Source: Wohlfahrtiimonas larvae
GTDB lineage: Bacteria; Pseudomonadota; Gammaproteobacteria; Cardiobacteriales; Wohlfahrtiimonadaceae
Direction: 5' to 3'
Length of the DNA: 64,000 nucleotides
NCBI RefSeq assembly: GCF_039543665.1
Contig: NZ_BAABKE010000002.1
Span: 388,247 to 452,246 of the forward strand
Each line of letters begins with the position of its first letter. Position 1 is the first letter of the stretch. Shown here one piece after another: positions 54,553-63,014 of the stretch. The notes below the pieces were generated by a model. That model saw nothing but the letters and a program-made list of their open reading frames with translations, searched no databases and was not told the origin of the DNA. Position numbers and translations under genes: made by a program.

Positions 54553-56289
54553 TTAATTTATAAATACTGAAGAACGAGCAGTTGCAAGTGAGCCATCTAA
54601 TTTTTGATAACCCATTGCGTACATCATTGCCCATGAAATATCAGAGTGAGCAATATCATCACTGCGACTAGATGCATAAGTCACCAATCCGCTTGGAGTT
54701 TGTTTCTTTTTGATCGCTAAAAATGCACTGACAACATCAGAATCACCATGATCCATGCGTAACATTTTATTTTTGAAATTGTTTTTTGCTTGTAGTACAA
54801 ACTGTGACTTGGTTTCAATGCTTGATTGATAACGCACTAAATTTGGAAAGAACTTCTCAACACGTTCAGCAACAGGTACACCAATGCCCTGTGCATCAAT
54901 ACCAAAATGCACAACATTGTAACGATTCACTATTTTCTGAATCTTTTCAGCTTGTTCATCGTAATCACTCCCCCTCCATATATGCTTCTCAATTGATCTA
55001 AAATATGGGTATTTAGCATTGGGCACAGCCAACACAGAAACAGCAGAACCATCATGTGAACGTGCAGGATCATAACCAATAGCCACAGGCTCACGCCCAA
55101 TCGGTCGATGTGGATTTTCGTATGGATGCCAATCCGTCCATTCTTCCAATGCATCTACCATGCATTTACGCATTTCATCAAATGAAAAGGCACTTTCATT
55201 GCTATCGAAAAATTCAAATTCAAATAATTGTCTGAAGCTTTCATCATCATATTGCATGCGAAGCTTATCAATGTTCACAAGATTTAAACCACCTGCGACA
55301 GCATCATGTATCGTTATGATTTGTCTGAATTTTCCATCTTGGCCAAGATGACCTTTTCGTAATAAATCGTATGAAGTATCAATCTTATTTTTAGGGTGTT
55401 TACGATTCCATTTATCCCCAAAAAAGAAAGCATGGCCAGGATGATCTTTACTTGAAGCACTGGATAAATATGCCACGTTGTATCGTTCTTGTGTCGCACA
55501 AGCTGATACTACTTTTGTGAGTTCATCAAAGCGAGGCATCCACAAGAATTCATCACAAGTCACATCCCCTGAATAACCCTGAGCTGTGGCAGGATTGGCG
55601 GCTAAGAAATAAAATTCTAAACCTGGCTTAAACGTCATCTTGTCACGGCCACCAATCTCAATATCCGCATATTCTTTCACAAACTTCTGAATGTATGTGC
55701 GTGCTTGATAAGCCTGATTTTTGGAAGCTGAAATATAAATCTGATTATTATTTTGATTGATTAAACGCATCAATCTATAAAATGAAAATGTATGTGTTAA
55801 ACCTGCTTGTCGTGTTTTACCTAGTAAATATTCAGATGAAAAGTTAGGATTTTGATCTAACTGATCAAATGTTGTGATAATGTCTTTTTGAAACTGAAAG
55901 AGATCATTGAAACCTTCATTAATACGACTAACAAACTTATCCCAATCAAAATCTTTAGAGCTTAATTTTGCCGCACTTGAACGTGTTTTGGGTGGCATGA
56001 TCAAGTCTTTCACTTGCTTGCCCAACTCTTTTAGTTCTTTGAGCTCTTTATCGCTCTTTTCAGGTTTAATCACTAAAAATGTATAGCGAACCTCTAAAGC
56101 CGTTTGAATCTTTTCAAACATTGTGGCTTCTTCCCACTTCTCTGAGCGTTTCCAACTATTTACAGTAGGCTGTGAGATACCCAATAAACGAGCAATATCA
56201 ATCTCTTTCCAACCGAGATTGAATAAAATGCGCGCTTGTTGTTTGGGTTCAAGCGCAGGATTGGGCAAGTTCATCATTAATGTTTTCAT
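54553..56289 (-). CDS. P2-like terminase large subunit (gpP)
   Basis: This 578-residue packaging motor has an N-terminal helix-turn-helix (IDIARLLGISQPTVNSWKR, about 30-48), a variant Walker A GKTRQAG (157-163), Walker B with Asp246-Glu247 in CDEFLW, and a C-terminal nuclease region with FGIDAQGIG. It cuts cos and drives DNA into the head. The first ATG has no well-spaced ribosome-binding site and lies next to a 7-bp palindrome; Met5 or Met6 are alternatives. Confidence 0.93.
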   Translation of the reverse strand: MKTLMMNLPNPALEPKQQARILFNLGWKEIDIARLLGISQPTVNSWKRSEKWEEATMFEKIQTALEVRYTFLVIKPEKSDKELKELKELGKQVKDLIMPPKTRSSAAKLSSKDFDWDKFVSRINEGFNDLFQFQKDIITTFDQLDQNPNFSSEYLLGKTRQAGLTHTFSFYRLMRLINQNNNQIYISASKNQAYQARTYIQKFVKEYADIEIGGRDKMTFKPGLEFYFLAANPATAQGYSGDVTCDEFLWMPRFDELTKVVSACATQERYNVAYLSSASSKDHPGHAFFFGDKWNRKHPKNKIDTSYDLLRKGHLGQDGKFRQIITIHDAVAGGLNLVNIDKLRMQYDDESFRQLFEFEFFDSNESAFSFDEMRKCMVDALEEWTDWHPYENPHRPIGREPVAIGYDPARSHDGSAVSVLAVPNAKYPYFRSIEKHIWRGSDYDEQAEKIQKIVNRYNVVHFGIDAQGIGVPVAERVEKFFPNLVRYQSSIETKSQFVLQAKNNFKNKMLRMDHGDSDVVSAFLAIKKKQTPSGLVTYASSRSDDIAHSDISWAMMYAMGYQKLDGSLATARSSVFIN

Positions 56290-56290
56290 G

Positions 56291-56305
56291 CTCGCATTAT
56301 GCGAG
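56291..56305. promoter_or_regulatory. Palindrome at the gpP start
   Basis: CTCGCAT-T-ATGCGAG is perfect and ends one base before the gpP ATG. It could be an operator or an mRNA hairpin that hides the translation start. The 5-kb late operon on the other strand starts 150 bases away. Confidence 0.6.
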
Positions 56306-56333
56306 TGATCACACGTGTAAAATTTTATGAATA

Positions 56334-56356
56334 CCTTAGTACCCCACTAACTAAGG
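56334..56356. repeat. Inverted repeat in the P-O divergent promoter region
   Basis: CCTTAGT (56334-56340) and ACTAAGG (56350-56356) flank nine bases midway between the divergent P and O genes, so it may bind a late activator. The P2 Ogr pattern TGT-N12-ACA was not found. Confidence 0.55.
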
Positions 56357-56440
56357 CATAACAGCACACATCACTCTTGCATTACTTGAATAATGATTTT
56401 TATTTTTTAGATACATAAATTTCATATTTGAGGAATTCAA

Positions 56441-57235
56441 ATGAAACCTAAACGTACAAAATTTTTTAGAGTCGCTGTGTCAGGGATGGCACTCAATGGT
56501 TTAGAGATCACGAATGACATGATCAACAAAATGGCAGCCAACTATAATCCTGAAAAGTATTCTGCAATCATCAATGTTGAGCACGTTCGTGGTTTCTCTT
56601 TAAATAATGACAACTTCCCAACTTTGGGTAGAGTTGTTGCAGCAAAAGCTGAAAACTTCACAACGGATACAGGTGAAACAAAGCGTGCATTATTAGTTCA
56701 AGTCGATGCTTATTCTGGCTTAATTGCAGCACATGAAGCAGGTCAAAAATTAGGTTGGTCAATTGAAGTTGGTACGTTACCAGAAACAGGCGAACCATTC
56801 TTGTTTGGCTTGGCAATTACAGATTCACCTTCAACTTTCTACACACAGTTAATGGAATTCAATTTGTTGAAAAAAGCAGATGAAGAACAAAAAATTGGTG
56901 AATATGTAGAAAATTCTTTTGATTTTGAACCTGAAAAAACTGAAGCAAAGCCAAGCTTCTTTTCAACATGGTTTAGCAAACAAAAACCTGCTGAACCTGA
57001 GCCAATTAAACCCATTGAAGCTCAAGTGGGTGAGTTCACATTGCCAAAAGAATTCACAGATGAATTACAGAAGTTCTCTATGGCATTCACAGGCATGCAA
57101 GAAAAAATTGATCAATTAGAAACACAAAACAATGAATTGATCGCGAAGTTTTCTGCACTCGAAAATACACCTGCTGATCCAACAGGCCACCCATCCACCA
57201 ACAACGCAGACAATATTTTATTGGCTGATTGTTAA
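56441..57235 (+). CDS. P2-like capsid scaffold/protease (gpO)
   Basis: This 264-residue scaffold starts KFFRVAVSG like P2 gpO. It contains His48 in NVEHVRG and Ser107 in GWSIEV at the exact P2 positions of the protease catalytic residues, but the P2 Asp19 is Asn19 here. The C-terminal half is a linker plus coiled coil (MQEKIDQLETQNNELIAKF) that would contact the capsid protein. TGAGGAA precedes the ATG. It heads the rightward late operon. Confidence 0.9.
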   Translation: MKPKRTKFFRVAVSGMALNGLEITNDMINKMAANYNPEKYSAIINVEHVRGFSLNNDNFPTLGRVVAAKAENFTTDTGETKRALLVQVDAYSGLIAAHEAGQKLGWSIEVGTLPETGEPFLFGLAITDSPSTFYTQLMEFNLLKKADEEQKIGEYVENSFDFEPEKTEAKPSFFSTWFSKQKPAEPEPIKPIEAQVGEFTLPKEFTDELQKFSMAFTGMQEKIDQLETQNNELIAKFSALENTPADPTGHPSTNNADNILLADC

Positions 57236-57253
57236 TCATAAAAAGGTAATCAC

Positions 57254-58300
57254 ATGGAAATTTCACAATTAGCTTATCAAGCATTCAGCTTATTCAAAGA
57301 ACAACAAGCCAAATTGCATGGTGTATCTGTTGATTTCATAACAAAAGGCCACATGTTTACAGTGAGCCCAAAAGTAGAACGCAATTGGTTCAAACACCTA
57401 TATGCCAATGATGATCTTTTATCAAAGATTCATACCGGCACATGTAAAGAAATGATCTGTGAAGATATTGGCTTAGTCACACCAACAGGTATTATTTCTG
57501 GCCGTGTGAACAATGCTGATCGTAAAAACCCACGCCAGCCACGAAAAATTGGTAGCACAAATGGCATTCAATATCAGACAGCAACCACGCATTTTGACAC
57601 CTACATTCCTTATCGTTCATTGAATGAATGGGCAACTGAACCTGAGTTCCAAAAGTTAGTGAATGCATTCTATTTTGAACAAAAAAATGCAGAAATCCGC
57701 ATGATTGGTTGGAATGGTATCAAAAAAGCAGATGTTACAGATCCAGCAACAAATGAATTGGGTCAAGATGTGAATATCGGTTGGTTGCAACGTGTTCGTG
57801 ATCATAAACCTGAGCACGCATTCAAAGATAAGATTGGTGAGTTAACAGTAACCATTGGCAAAACAGGCACATTCAAAAACTTGGATGATTTAGTCACTAA
57901 AGCCATTGCTGTGATTCCACCTGCCAAACGTAAAAATTTAGTGGTATTTGCATCGGATAATATGTTGTTAGATCGTGCATCTGCATTATATGCAGGGGCA
58001 AATAACAAAGATTTAGCAGACAATGCTGTATCCATTGCTCGAAAAGAAGTTGGCGGCCGCCCTGCTTATGCTGCGGACTTCTTTCCTGAAAATACAATTT
58101 TCATCACATCATTTGACAACATGGCACACATCACACAAACAGGATCTATTCGCCAGCGGTTAGAAGAAAATTCCACATTCTCTTGTGTTGATCGATTCTC
58201 TGAAACAGAAGAGTTTTATGCTTTGGGTGATTATGACAAGGCTGTATTGATCGAAGGCATCGTATTTGTTGAAGAAGATGCAAATGAAGGCGGTGCATAA
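57254..58300 (+). CDS. P2-like major capsid protein (gpN)
   Basis: The 348-residue protein has the HK97-fold gpN pattern: FTVSPKVERNWFKHLYANDDLLSKI, TGIISGRVNN, TATTHFDTYIPYRSLNEWA and IRMIGWNG in order. It assembles the icosahedral head on gpO. AAAGG precedes the ATG, and its stop overlaps the gpM start. Length agrees with P2 (357). Confidence 0.93.
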   Translation: MEISQLAYQAFSLFKEQQAKLHGVSVDFITKGHMFTVSPKVERNWFKHLYANDDLLSKIHTGTCKEMICEDIGLVTPTGIISGRVNNADRKNPRQPRKIGSTNGIQYQTATTHFDTYIPYRSLNEWATEPEFQKLVNAFYFEQKNAEIRMIGWNGIKKADVTDPATNELGQDVNIGWLQRVRDHKPEHAFKDKIGELTVTIGKTGTFKNLDDLVTKAIAVIPPAKRKNLVVFASDNMLLDRASALYAGANNKDLADNAVSIARKEVGGRPAYAADFFPENTIFITSFDNMAHITQTGSIRQRLEENSTFSCVDRFSETEEFYALGDYDKAVLIEGIVFVEEDANEGGA

Positions 58301-58947
58301 TGAACCCATTCTTAAGAGCAAAACAAACAGCAATTGCAGCAGCTGTTGCCAGTGATGAAAATTCAGGCCAACGCAGTGAATTTGAATTATTAATGGTTAA
58401 ACTCACGCGTGATAAACAGGCACTATCGGATATTCAAGGCACGCCTGGCAAAATTGCTTATAAAAATGAGTACTTTGAAACATATTGGCCATGGTGCGAA
58501 GGGATCTTGTCACAAAATGAAAAGCGTGAAGATCCAATCTTAATTCACATGTTTATTTGGGCTTTTGACATTGGTGATTTAGACAAAGCTCTGCAATTGT
58601 CTGAATACATGCTTGATCATGATATTCAGTTAAATAAAACAACGAGTTTTAGCATTACAACTGCTGGTTTCATTGCTCGCTCGATTGCTGATTTAGGTCA
58701 GTTCCCTGATCTTACTTTGGGAGAGTTACAGCCGTTCTTTGATCTTGTGAAAGATAAAGATATGCCAAATCAAGTATTGGCAGAGTTATATAAAACAGCT
58801 GCAATTCTATCTAAAGAAGAAAATCAACTGAATGATGCTTTAGCGTACTTCACTCGTGCGAAACAATTGTATGAAAAAGTAGGTGTAAAAAAGCTGATTA
58901 CAGAAGTTGAAAAGCTGATCGCAGAGCAAGAAGAAAACAAAGATTAA
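58300..58947 (+). CDS. P2-like terminase small subunit (gpM)
   Basis: This 215-residue protein has the gpM signature EYFETYWPWCEGILSQ, MFIWAFDIGDLDKALQLSEYML and a C-terminal coiled tail. It recognises cos DNA and recruits gpP. It starts on the last base of gpN (TAATG) and is followed by an unusually large, structured gap. Confidence 0.9.
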   Translation: MNPFLRAKQTAIAAAVASDENSGQRSEFELLMVKLTRDKQALSDIQGTPGKIAYKNEYFETYWPWCEGILSQNEKREDPILIHMFIWAFDIGDLDKALQLSEYMLDHDIQLNKTTSFSITTAGFIARSIADLGQFPDLTLGELQPFFDLVKDKDMPNQVLAELYKTAAILSKEENQLNDALAYFTRAKQLYEKVGVKKLITEVEKLIAEQEENKD

Positions 58948-58964
58948 CCAAACACCTCCCGGTG

Positions 58965-59030
58965 CTAAGCATGCCTGTGCTGAGTTGATGATTTTTAATC
59001 ATTCGATTCCCCGCGCAGTGCATCGCTTAG
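58965..59030 (+). ncRNA. Long cruciform/structured element between M and L
   Basis: CTAAGCATGC (58965-58974) pairs with GCATCGCTTAG (59020-59030, one bulge), CTGTGC with GCGCAG (59013-59018), and ATGATT with AATCAT further in. Together they form a stacked hairpin of about 66 bases. A small CACC/GGTG hairpin precedes it. It is richer in GC than its surroundings and fills the only sizeable gap in the late operon. It does not fold as a tRNA. Confidence 0.6.
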
Positions 59031-59047
59031 TTTAATAAGGAACTGAT

Positions 59048-59515
59048 ATGTCAGGATTCGTTGGCAAAGTAGAAAAACCAAGCAGTGAGATTATTCCCCG
59101 CTCTGGCTTTTGGCCAAGTGTTGATTTATCAGAATTTCGCAGTGATAAGCGTGTTTTAAATTCAATCAGTGCAGAGCAAGCCAAAACAGCAGTTATTAAT
59201 GCCTTGGTACATGTGATCAATCAGCTCAATGATTATGAAACTAAACAAGTTGGGTTGGGTTATTTGATTTTGGAAGATGTGCCAGCGCGTGAAATTGCTG
59301 GGGTTAATCAGAATGTTTTGCTATTTGAAAAAGCTGTATTTAGCAAAGCCAAATCAATTTTACTAGAAGAATATCGAGATATGGATCTCGCACGTAAAGC
59401 GGGTGAGGATAAAGCTGAACAAGCTGCATCAAACATCAAAACATTTCAAGCTGAATGCTTTATTGCCATCCGTAACTTAAAAGGCAAAACAGGCGTATAT
59501 GCGGAGTTGGTATGA
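59048..59515 (+). CDS. P2-like head completion protein (gpL)
   Basis: The 155-residue protein fits the P2 L family (FWPSVDLSEFRSDKRV; SAEQAKTAVINALVHVINQL; YRDMDLARKAGEDKAEQAA...NLKG). It seals the packaged head before tail joining. AATAAGGA precedes the ATG. It overlaps gpX by four bases. Confidence 0.88.
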   Translation: MSGFVGKVEKPSSEIIPRSGFWPSVDLSEFRSDKRVLNSISAEQAKTAVINALVHVINQLNDYETKQVGLGYLILEDVPAREIAGVNQNVLLFEKAVFSKAKSILLEEYRDMDLARKAGEDKAEQAASNIKTFQAECFIAIRNLKGKTGVYAELV

Positions 59516-59724
59516 GCAGAGTTCTCACAGTACAGCTTGATATGCCACTTGATCTTCTATTACACAAAAATGGGATTGATACCTCACAAGTGAATGCGAC
59601 TTTGGAATTACCTGCTAATCGTCATTTGGCCAAACATAAAAATATGTTGCCAATGGGCACAAAGGTGACATTGCCAGAAGTTGAAGTGAAACCTGTGAAA
59701 GAGATCATCCAATTATGGAGTTAA
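59512..59724 (+). CDS. P2-like tail protein X
   Basis: This 70-residue protein has the compact LysM-like pattern of gpX: MPLDLLLHKNGID...ATLELPANRHLAKH...LPMGTKVTLP, ending in WS. It is part of tail assembly. Its start overlaps gpL, and the lysis cassette follows two bases later. Confidence 0.87.
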   Translation: MSRVLTVQLDMPLDLLLHKNGIDTSQVNATLELPANRHLAKHKNMLPMGTKVTLPEVEVKPVKEIIQLWS

Positions 59725-59726
59725 GT

Positions 59727-60218
59727 ATGTTTAAACTTGGGCAAAAATCACAACAAAATTTATTGGGTGTTCATCCTCATTTAGTTGCAGTTGTAAAACG
59801 TGCAATTGAGATCACACAACAAGATTTCAATGTGTTTGAAGGTGTACGTACAGCAGCACAACAAAAGATTAATTATCAAAAAGGTACATCCACAACATTG
59901 CACAATTCACGCCATTTGATTGGTAAAGATGGCTATGCACATGCAGTTGATTTAGTGCCATTCATCAATGGCCAATTAAAGTGGGATTGGGAAGGCTGTT
60001 ACAAAATTGCTGAAGCAGTTCGTCAGGCATCCATTGAATTGAATATCCCTATTCGTTGGGGTGGCGTGTGGGATCAATTGCTTTCTGAAACACAAGGCAA
60101 AACCACGAAACAAGCACAACAAGCTTATGTTGATATGCGCATACGTAATAAACAGCGTGCTTTTGCTGATGGCCCTCATTTTGAGTTGCCATTATCCAAT
60201 CAATATCCACAGTTTTAA
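59727..60218 (+). CDS. Phage endolysin, M15 peptidase (L-Ala-D-Glu peptidase type)
   Basis: The 163-residue enzyme has the VanY/T5-endolysin zinc pattern: FEGVRT, HNSRHLIGKDGYAHAVDL with His and Asp ligands, and the C-terminal DGPHFEL. It would cleave stem peptides of peptidoglycan. GGAG just ahead of ATG 59727 selects that start over the open frame from 59715. P2 itself uses a glycosidase-type lysin at this place, so the lysis module is exchanged. Confidence 0.9.
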   Translation: MFKLGQKSQQNLLGVHPHLVAVVKRAIEITQQDFNVFEGVRTAAQQKINYQKGTSTTLHNSRHLIGKDGYAHAVDLVPFINGQLKWDWEGCYKIAEAVRQASIELNIPIRWGGVWDQLLSETQGKTTKQAQQAYVDMRIRNKQRAFADGPHFELPLSNQYPQF

Positions 60219-60226
60219 GGTGAACC

Positions 60227-60544
60227 ATGGAAAAAATTGACGATACAAAGTTGATCAGTTTGGGTGCATTCATTGTTGCCACAATTGTTTTAATCATTGT
60301 TGCATTGCGTGATCCAACTGCTCTATCTGAAATTTATTGGATTTACTGTTTGGCTTTTGCTGGCTTAAAGATTTCCAAAGGCATTGTTACCACACTCCAA
60401 AAGCGTGATGCATTAATAAATTTCAAGGAACAAACAAATGAACGTAACGTGGATTTTGGCAGTGATCAGCCTATTGGTCATCAGCATTCTGGTTCTAAAT
60501 TGGAAGCTGAAAAAGACGGGCCAACAACTGGACGAAGCAATTAA
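60227..60544 (+). CDS. Putative holin, 105 aa
   Basis: Two hydrophobic segments (LISLGAFIVATIVLIIVAL and IYWIYCLAFAGLKI) followed by a basic, polar tail fit a class II holin directly behind the endolysin. The C-terminal third overlaps the next gene in another frame. The family cannot be named by sequence alone. Confidence 0.72.
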   Translation: MEKIDDTKLISLGAFIVATIVLIIVALRDPTALSEIYWIYCLAFAGLKISKGIVTTLQKRDALINFKEQTNERNVDFGSDQPIGHQHSGSKLEAEKDGPTTGRSN

Positions 60545-60674
60545 TAAAGTAGGAGTGAAAGATGCAGTTATCAAAAATGCTCAAACAGCTCAACAAATCA
60601 AAAATCGTAATGCTGATCGTAATGCTGATGATCGTGACAAGCGGATGCGCGCAAAAGGTTACTTACGAGATTAG
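60438..60674 (+). CDS. Putative inner-membrane spanin (Rz-like)
   Basis: This 78-residue protein has an N-terminal membrane anchor (ILAVISLLVISILVLNW) and a polar coiled-coil body with a basic end, the i-spanin layout. AAGGAACA precedes the ATG. The following lipoprotein gene overlaps it by 113 bases in a different frame, as in Rz/Rz1 pairs. It would link inner and outer membranes at lysis. Confidence 0.72.
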   Translation: MNVTWILAVISLLVISILVLNWKLKKTGQQLDEAINKVGVKDAVIKNAQTAQQIKNRNADRNADDRDKRMRAKGYLRD

Positions 60675-60813
60675 CAACGACGGCATGTGTCTGATCTTTG
60701 ATCCGATTCATGGGTCATACAAAGACACTGAAAAAACAAAAGAACAGTTAGAAAAATATATGGATTTATATACATATTTTTGCAAAGAAGGCGGAACCAA
60801 TGGCAGTCGATAA
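60562..60813 (+). CDS. Putative outer-membrane spanin lipoprotein (Rz1-like)
   Basis: A signal sequence ends in the lipobox VTSGC (Cys29), giving a short lipoprotein overlapping the Rz-like gene. TAGGAG seven bases before the ATG supports the start. Unlike many Rz1 proteins it is not proline-rich, so the pairing rests on position, overlap and lipobox. Confidence 0.7.
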   Translation: MQLSKMLKQLNKSKIVMLIVMLMIVTSGCAQKVTYEISNDGMCLIFDPIHGSYKDTEKTKEQLEKYMDLYTYFCKEGGTNGSR

Positions 60814-61156
60814 CCACAACATTACAGTGCGCGAACTTAACACACAGCTTTGGAAGTTTATCGGCACATTATTTGCAATTGGCTTGGGTGCAGGAAGTTG
60901 GTATATGAGCACAACAAACAAAAGATTAGATTCAGTTGTTGATGTGCAAAATCAAACAAACTTAAAAATCGAATCATTCAGCGTAAAAACTGAGCTCAAT
61001 GATTTGAAATTAATGAAATTAGAAAGTCGTGCTGATGCATTTGCAACACGACAAAACGAGTTTGATAAAGATTTATCACAGTCAAATATGATTCTGAAAA
61101 ATCATGATCAGTTGTTGCATAAACATGAAGCACAAATCAAGGCTTTAGAAAAATGA
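60800..61156 (+). CDS. Small membrane-anchored coiled-coil protein, 118 aa
   Basis: I do not recognise it. One transmembrane segment (WKFIGTLFAIGLGAGSWYM, about 18-36) is followed by about 80 residues of coiled coil. GGCGGAACC precedes the ATG, and it overlaps both neighbours by a few bases. It lies between the spanin pair and tail gene R, so it may be a lysis accessory or superinfection protein. Confidence 0.65.
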   Translation: MAVDNHNITVRELNTQLWKFIGTLFAIGLGAGSWYMSTTNKRLDSVVDVQNQTNLKIESFSVKTELNDLKLMKLESRADAFATRQNEFDKDLSQSNMILKNHDQLLHKHEAQIKALEK

Positions 61157-61518
61157 TGAAAGATAAAAAGATCAACATCATCACCCAAATCTTAGCCAAG
61201 TTTCATGATCCAGCTCGGACTGATGTTTTAGTCGATGACGGTGTCATTAAACAATCATCCCCAAAATCATTGGCGTTCAAAAAAGAATACACAGTATTCA
61301 TTGGATTGGATCAGTTTGCAGGTAATGAAGATGTGATTTATGCACATTTGCTGAAATTCATGCGTGATTATGAATCACATAATCAAAAAGAAGATCGTTT
61401 CAAGTTTGAGGTGACATTTGAGCGTGAAACAGAAGTCTATTTAGCCATTGAACTCATGATCACTGATTGGGTCAATGTGAAAGAAGATGGAGATGAATTG
61501 CATGTCAATGTCTGCTGA
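61153..61518 (+). CDS. P2-like tail completion protein R
   Basis: This 121-residue protein occupies the R position and has a plausible gpR-like pattern (FIGLDQFAGNEDVIYAHLLKFMRDYE and FEVTFERETEVYLAIELMITD). R and S together finish the tail end that meets the head. The similarity is weak; order is the main evidence. It overlaps S. Confidence 0.75.
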   Translation: MMKDKKINIITQILAKFHDPARTDVLVDDGVIKQSSPKSLAFKKEYTVFIGLDQFAGNEDVIYAHLLKFMRDYESHNQKEDRFKFEVTFERETEVYLAIELMITDWVNVKEDGDELHVNVC

Positions 61519-61936
61519 TACTCGTGATTTGGATGCTTTATTGAAAGGTTTAACGCCTGGCAGTCGTAAAAAATTGGCAAAGCAATTGGGCATGGCATTG
61601 CGTGTTGATACAGCTAAATCCATCCGTCAAAACATTGATTCGGATGGCAAAAAGATGACACCACGCAAGCGAACTAGCAAACGAAAAGGCAGTAAAAAAT
61701 ACGGCAAGATGTTCAAAAAATTAAGCAAAACACGATCAATGCGAATCAATGCAACGTCAAATGAGGTGAGCATCGAATTTAATGCAAAGAAAATTCCAAA
61801 AACGCATCATTTTGGATTGCGTAAAAAAGTTGGGAAAAATGCATTTGCAAAGTATCCAGAACGAACATTATTGGGCTTCAATGACAAACGAATTTCATTA
61901 GTTAAAAAACGAGTATTGGATCACTTCACGGTGTAA
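61502..61936 (+). CDS. P2-like tail completion/virion morphogenesis protein S
   Basis: The 144-residue, strongly basic protein matches the phage virion morphogenesis family (gpS): LDALLKGLTPGSRKKLAKQLGMALR..SIRQNIDSDGKKMTPRK and HHFGLRKKVGKNAF..YPERTLLGF. The frame is open from 61487, but GGAG lies nine bases before ATG 61502. It overlaps R by 17 bases. Confidence 0.87.
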   Translation: MSMSADTRDLDALLKGLTPGSRKKLAKQLGMALRVDTAKSIRQNIDSDGKKMTPRKRTSKRKGSKKYGKMFKKLSKTRSMRINATSNEVSIEFNAKKIPKTHHFGLRKKVGKNAFAKYPERTLLGFNDKRISLVKKRVLDHFTV

Positions 61937-61938
61937 AT

Positions 61939-62652
61939 ATGAGCGACTTATTACGAAAACTAGACAATTTAATCCGAGTTGGCACGATTGCAGAAGTGAA
62001 TTTATCTTCTGCACCTGCGATGGTTCGTGTTGAAGTTGATGAAGGTGTGAAATCTGATTGGATGCCATTTTCTCAAGCATTCATTGGGCAAACAATGATT
62101 TGGTGTGCGCCTAAAATTGGTATGTCTGGGTTAGTTGTCAGTGAAGGCGGTGAAAACCGTGTTAATCGTTTCTTCCCTTGTTTCAATGATTCATCGAATG
62201 CACCAGCTTTGGGTGAGGATGATTTCAAAATATTTCTAAAAAATGGTGACAGTATTCATCATAATTCGGACTCTGGTATTTTAACCATCAATAGTGCTAG
62301 CCAAGTCATAGTAAATAGTAAAAAAGCTGATGTTAATGCAGCAAAGATCACATTAAACGGTGATACAACCATTACAAAAACATTAACAGTACAAGGATTT
62401 GCAAGCTTCAACGGTGGTTTTGCGATGAATGCAGGCTTTGCACGTAGTGCAATGTATCAAGCAATGTCAGCTAATTATTCATTAATGAGCAGTAATGTAC
62501 GCAGCAATGTTGTTGGTATGATTAATATTCCAATCATTGTCAATGCAACAATGACTTACAACATAGACCCTGTATTACATGGTGTGCCGTATTTAGAACA
62601 TGCCCATACAGATGTAAAAGCGGGTGGCGATAATACAGGCGGTGTTGCATGA
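61939..62652 (+). CDS. P2-like baseplate spike protein (gpV)
   Basis: This 237-residue protein has an OB-fold start (GTIAEVNLSSAPAMVRVEVDE..SDWMPFSQAF) and a repetitive beta-helix (SQVIVNSKKADVNAAKITLNG). The end carries a His-Ala-His motif, matching the metal-binding HxH tip of P2-type spikes. It forms the membrane-piercing tip of the tail. It overlaps W by four bases. Confidence 0.92.
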   Translation: MSDLLRKLDNLIRVGTIAEVNLSSAPAMVRVEVDEGVKSDWMPFSQAFIGQTMIWCAPKIGMSGLVVSEGGENRVNRFFPCFNDSSNAPALGEDDFKIFLKNGDSIHHNSDSGILTINSASQVIVNSKKADVNAAKITLNGDTTITKTLTVQGFASFNGGFAMNAGFARSAMYQAMSANYSLMSSNVRSNVVGMINIPIIVNATMTYNIDPVLHGVPYLEHAHTDVKAGGDNTGGVA

Positions 62653-63014
62653 GTTATATCTCTCGCGAAACAGGTAAGCCTATCGCTTTGAATGAACATA
62701 TTGAGCAATCAATCATGGACATCATCACTACACGCATTGGATCACGTGTAATGCTTAGATATTACGGCACATTATTACCAGAAATGGTGGATAAGCCAGG
62801 CAGTGATTACACATTGATGCTTTTAATGGCAAGTACAACGATGGCCTTACTTACCTATGAACCAAGAATCATCCTCAGCCGTGTTTTATTTATTCCGTCA
62901 AAATTAATGCGAGGAAAAATTGAGATATACATTGATGCAGTGATCAAAGAAAACCAATCTCAACTCAATGTATTTCAATACTTAACACCAACAATAGGAG
63001 GTAATAATGTGTAG
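62649..63014 (+). CDS. P2-like baseplate protein W (gp25-like)
   Basis: The 121-residue protein has the gp25/W pattern: an N-terminal helix (IEQSIMDIITTRIGSRVMLRYYG), TLLMAS-type strand and a C-terminal ILSRVLFIP. It forms the baseplate wedge with J. It is coupled to V and J by overlaps of 4 and 8 bases. Confidence 0.92.
   Translation: MSYISRETGKPIALNEHIEQSIMDIITTRIGSRVMLRYYGTLLPEMVDKPGSDYTLMLLMASTTMALLTYEPRIILSRVLFIPSKLMRGKIEIYIDAVIKENQSQLNVFQYLTPTIGGNNV

Noticed and set aside
58961..59037. Possible tRNA in the M-L gap (contains TTCGATTCC)
   Set aside because: The T-loop-like string is not flanked by a complementary stem, and no anticodon arm or acceptor stem forms; the long-range pairing is a stacked hairpin instead.
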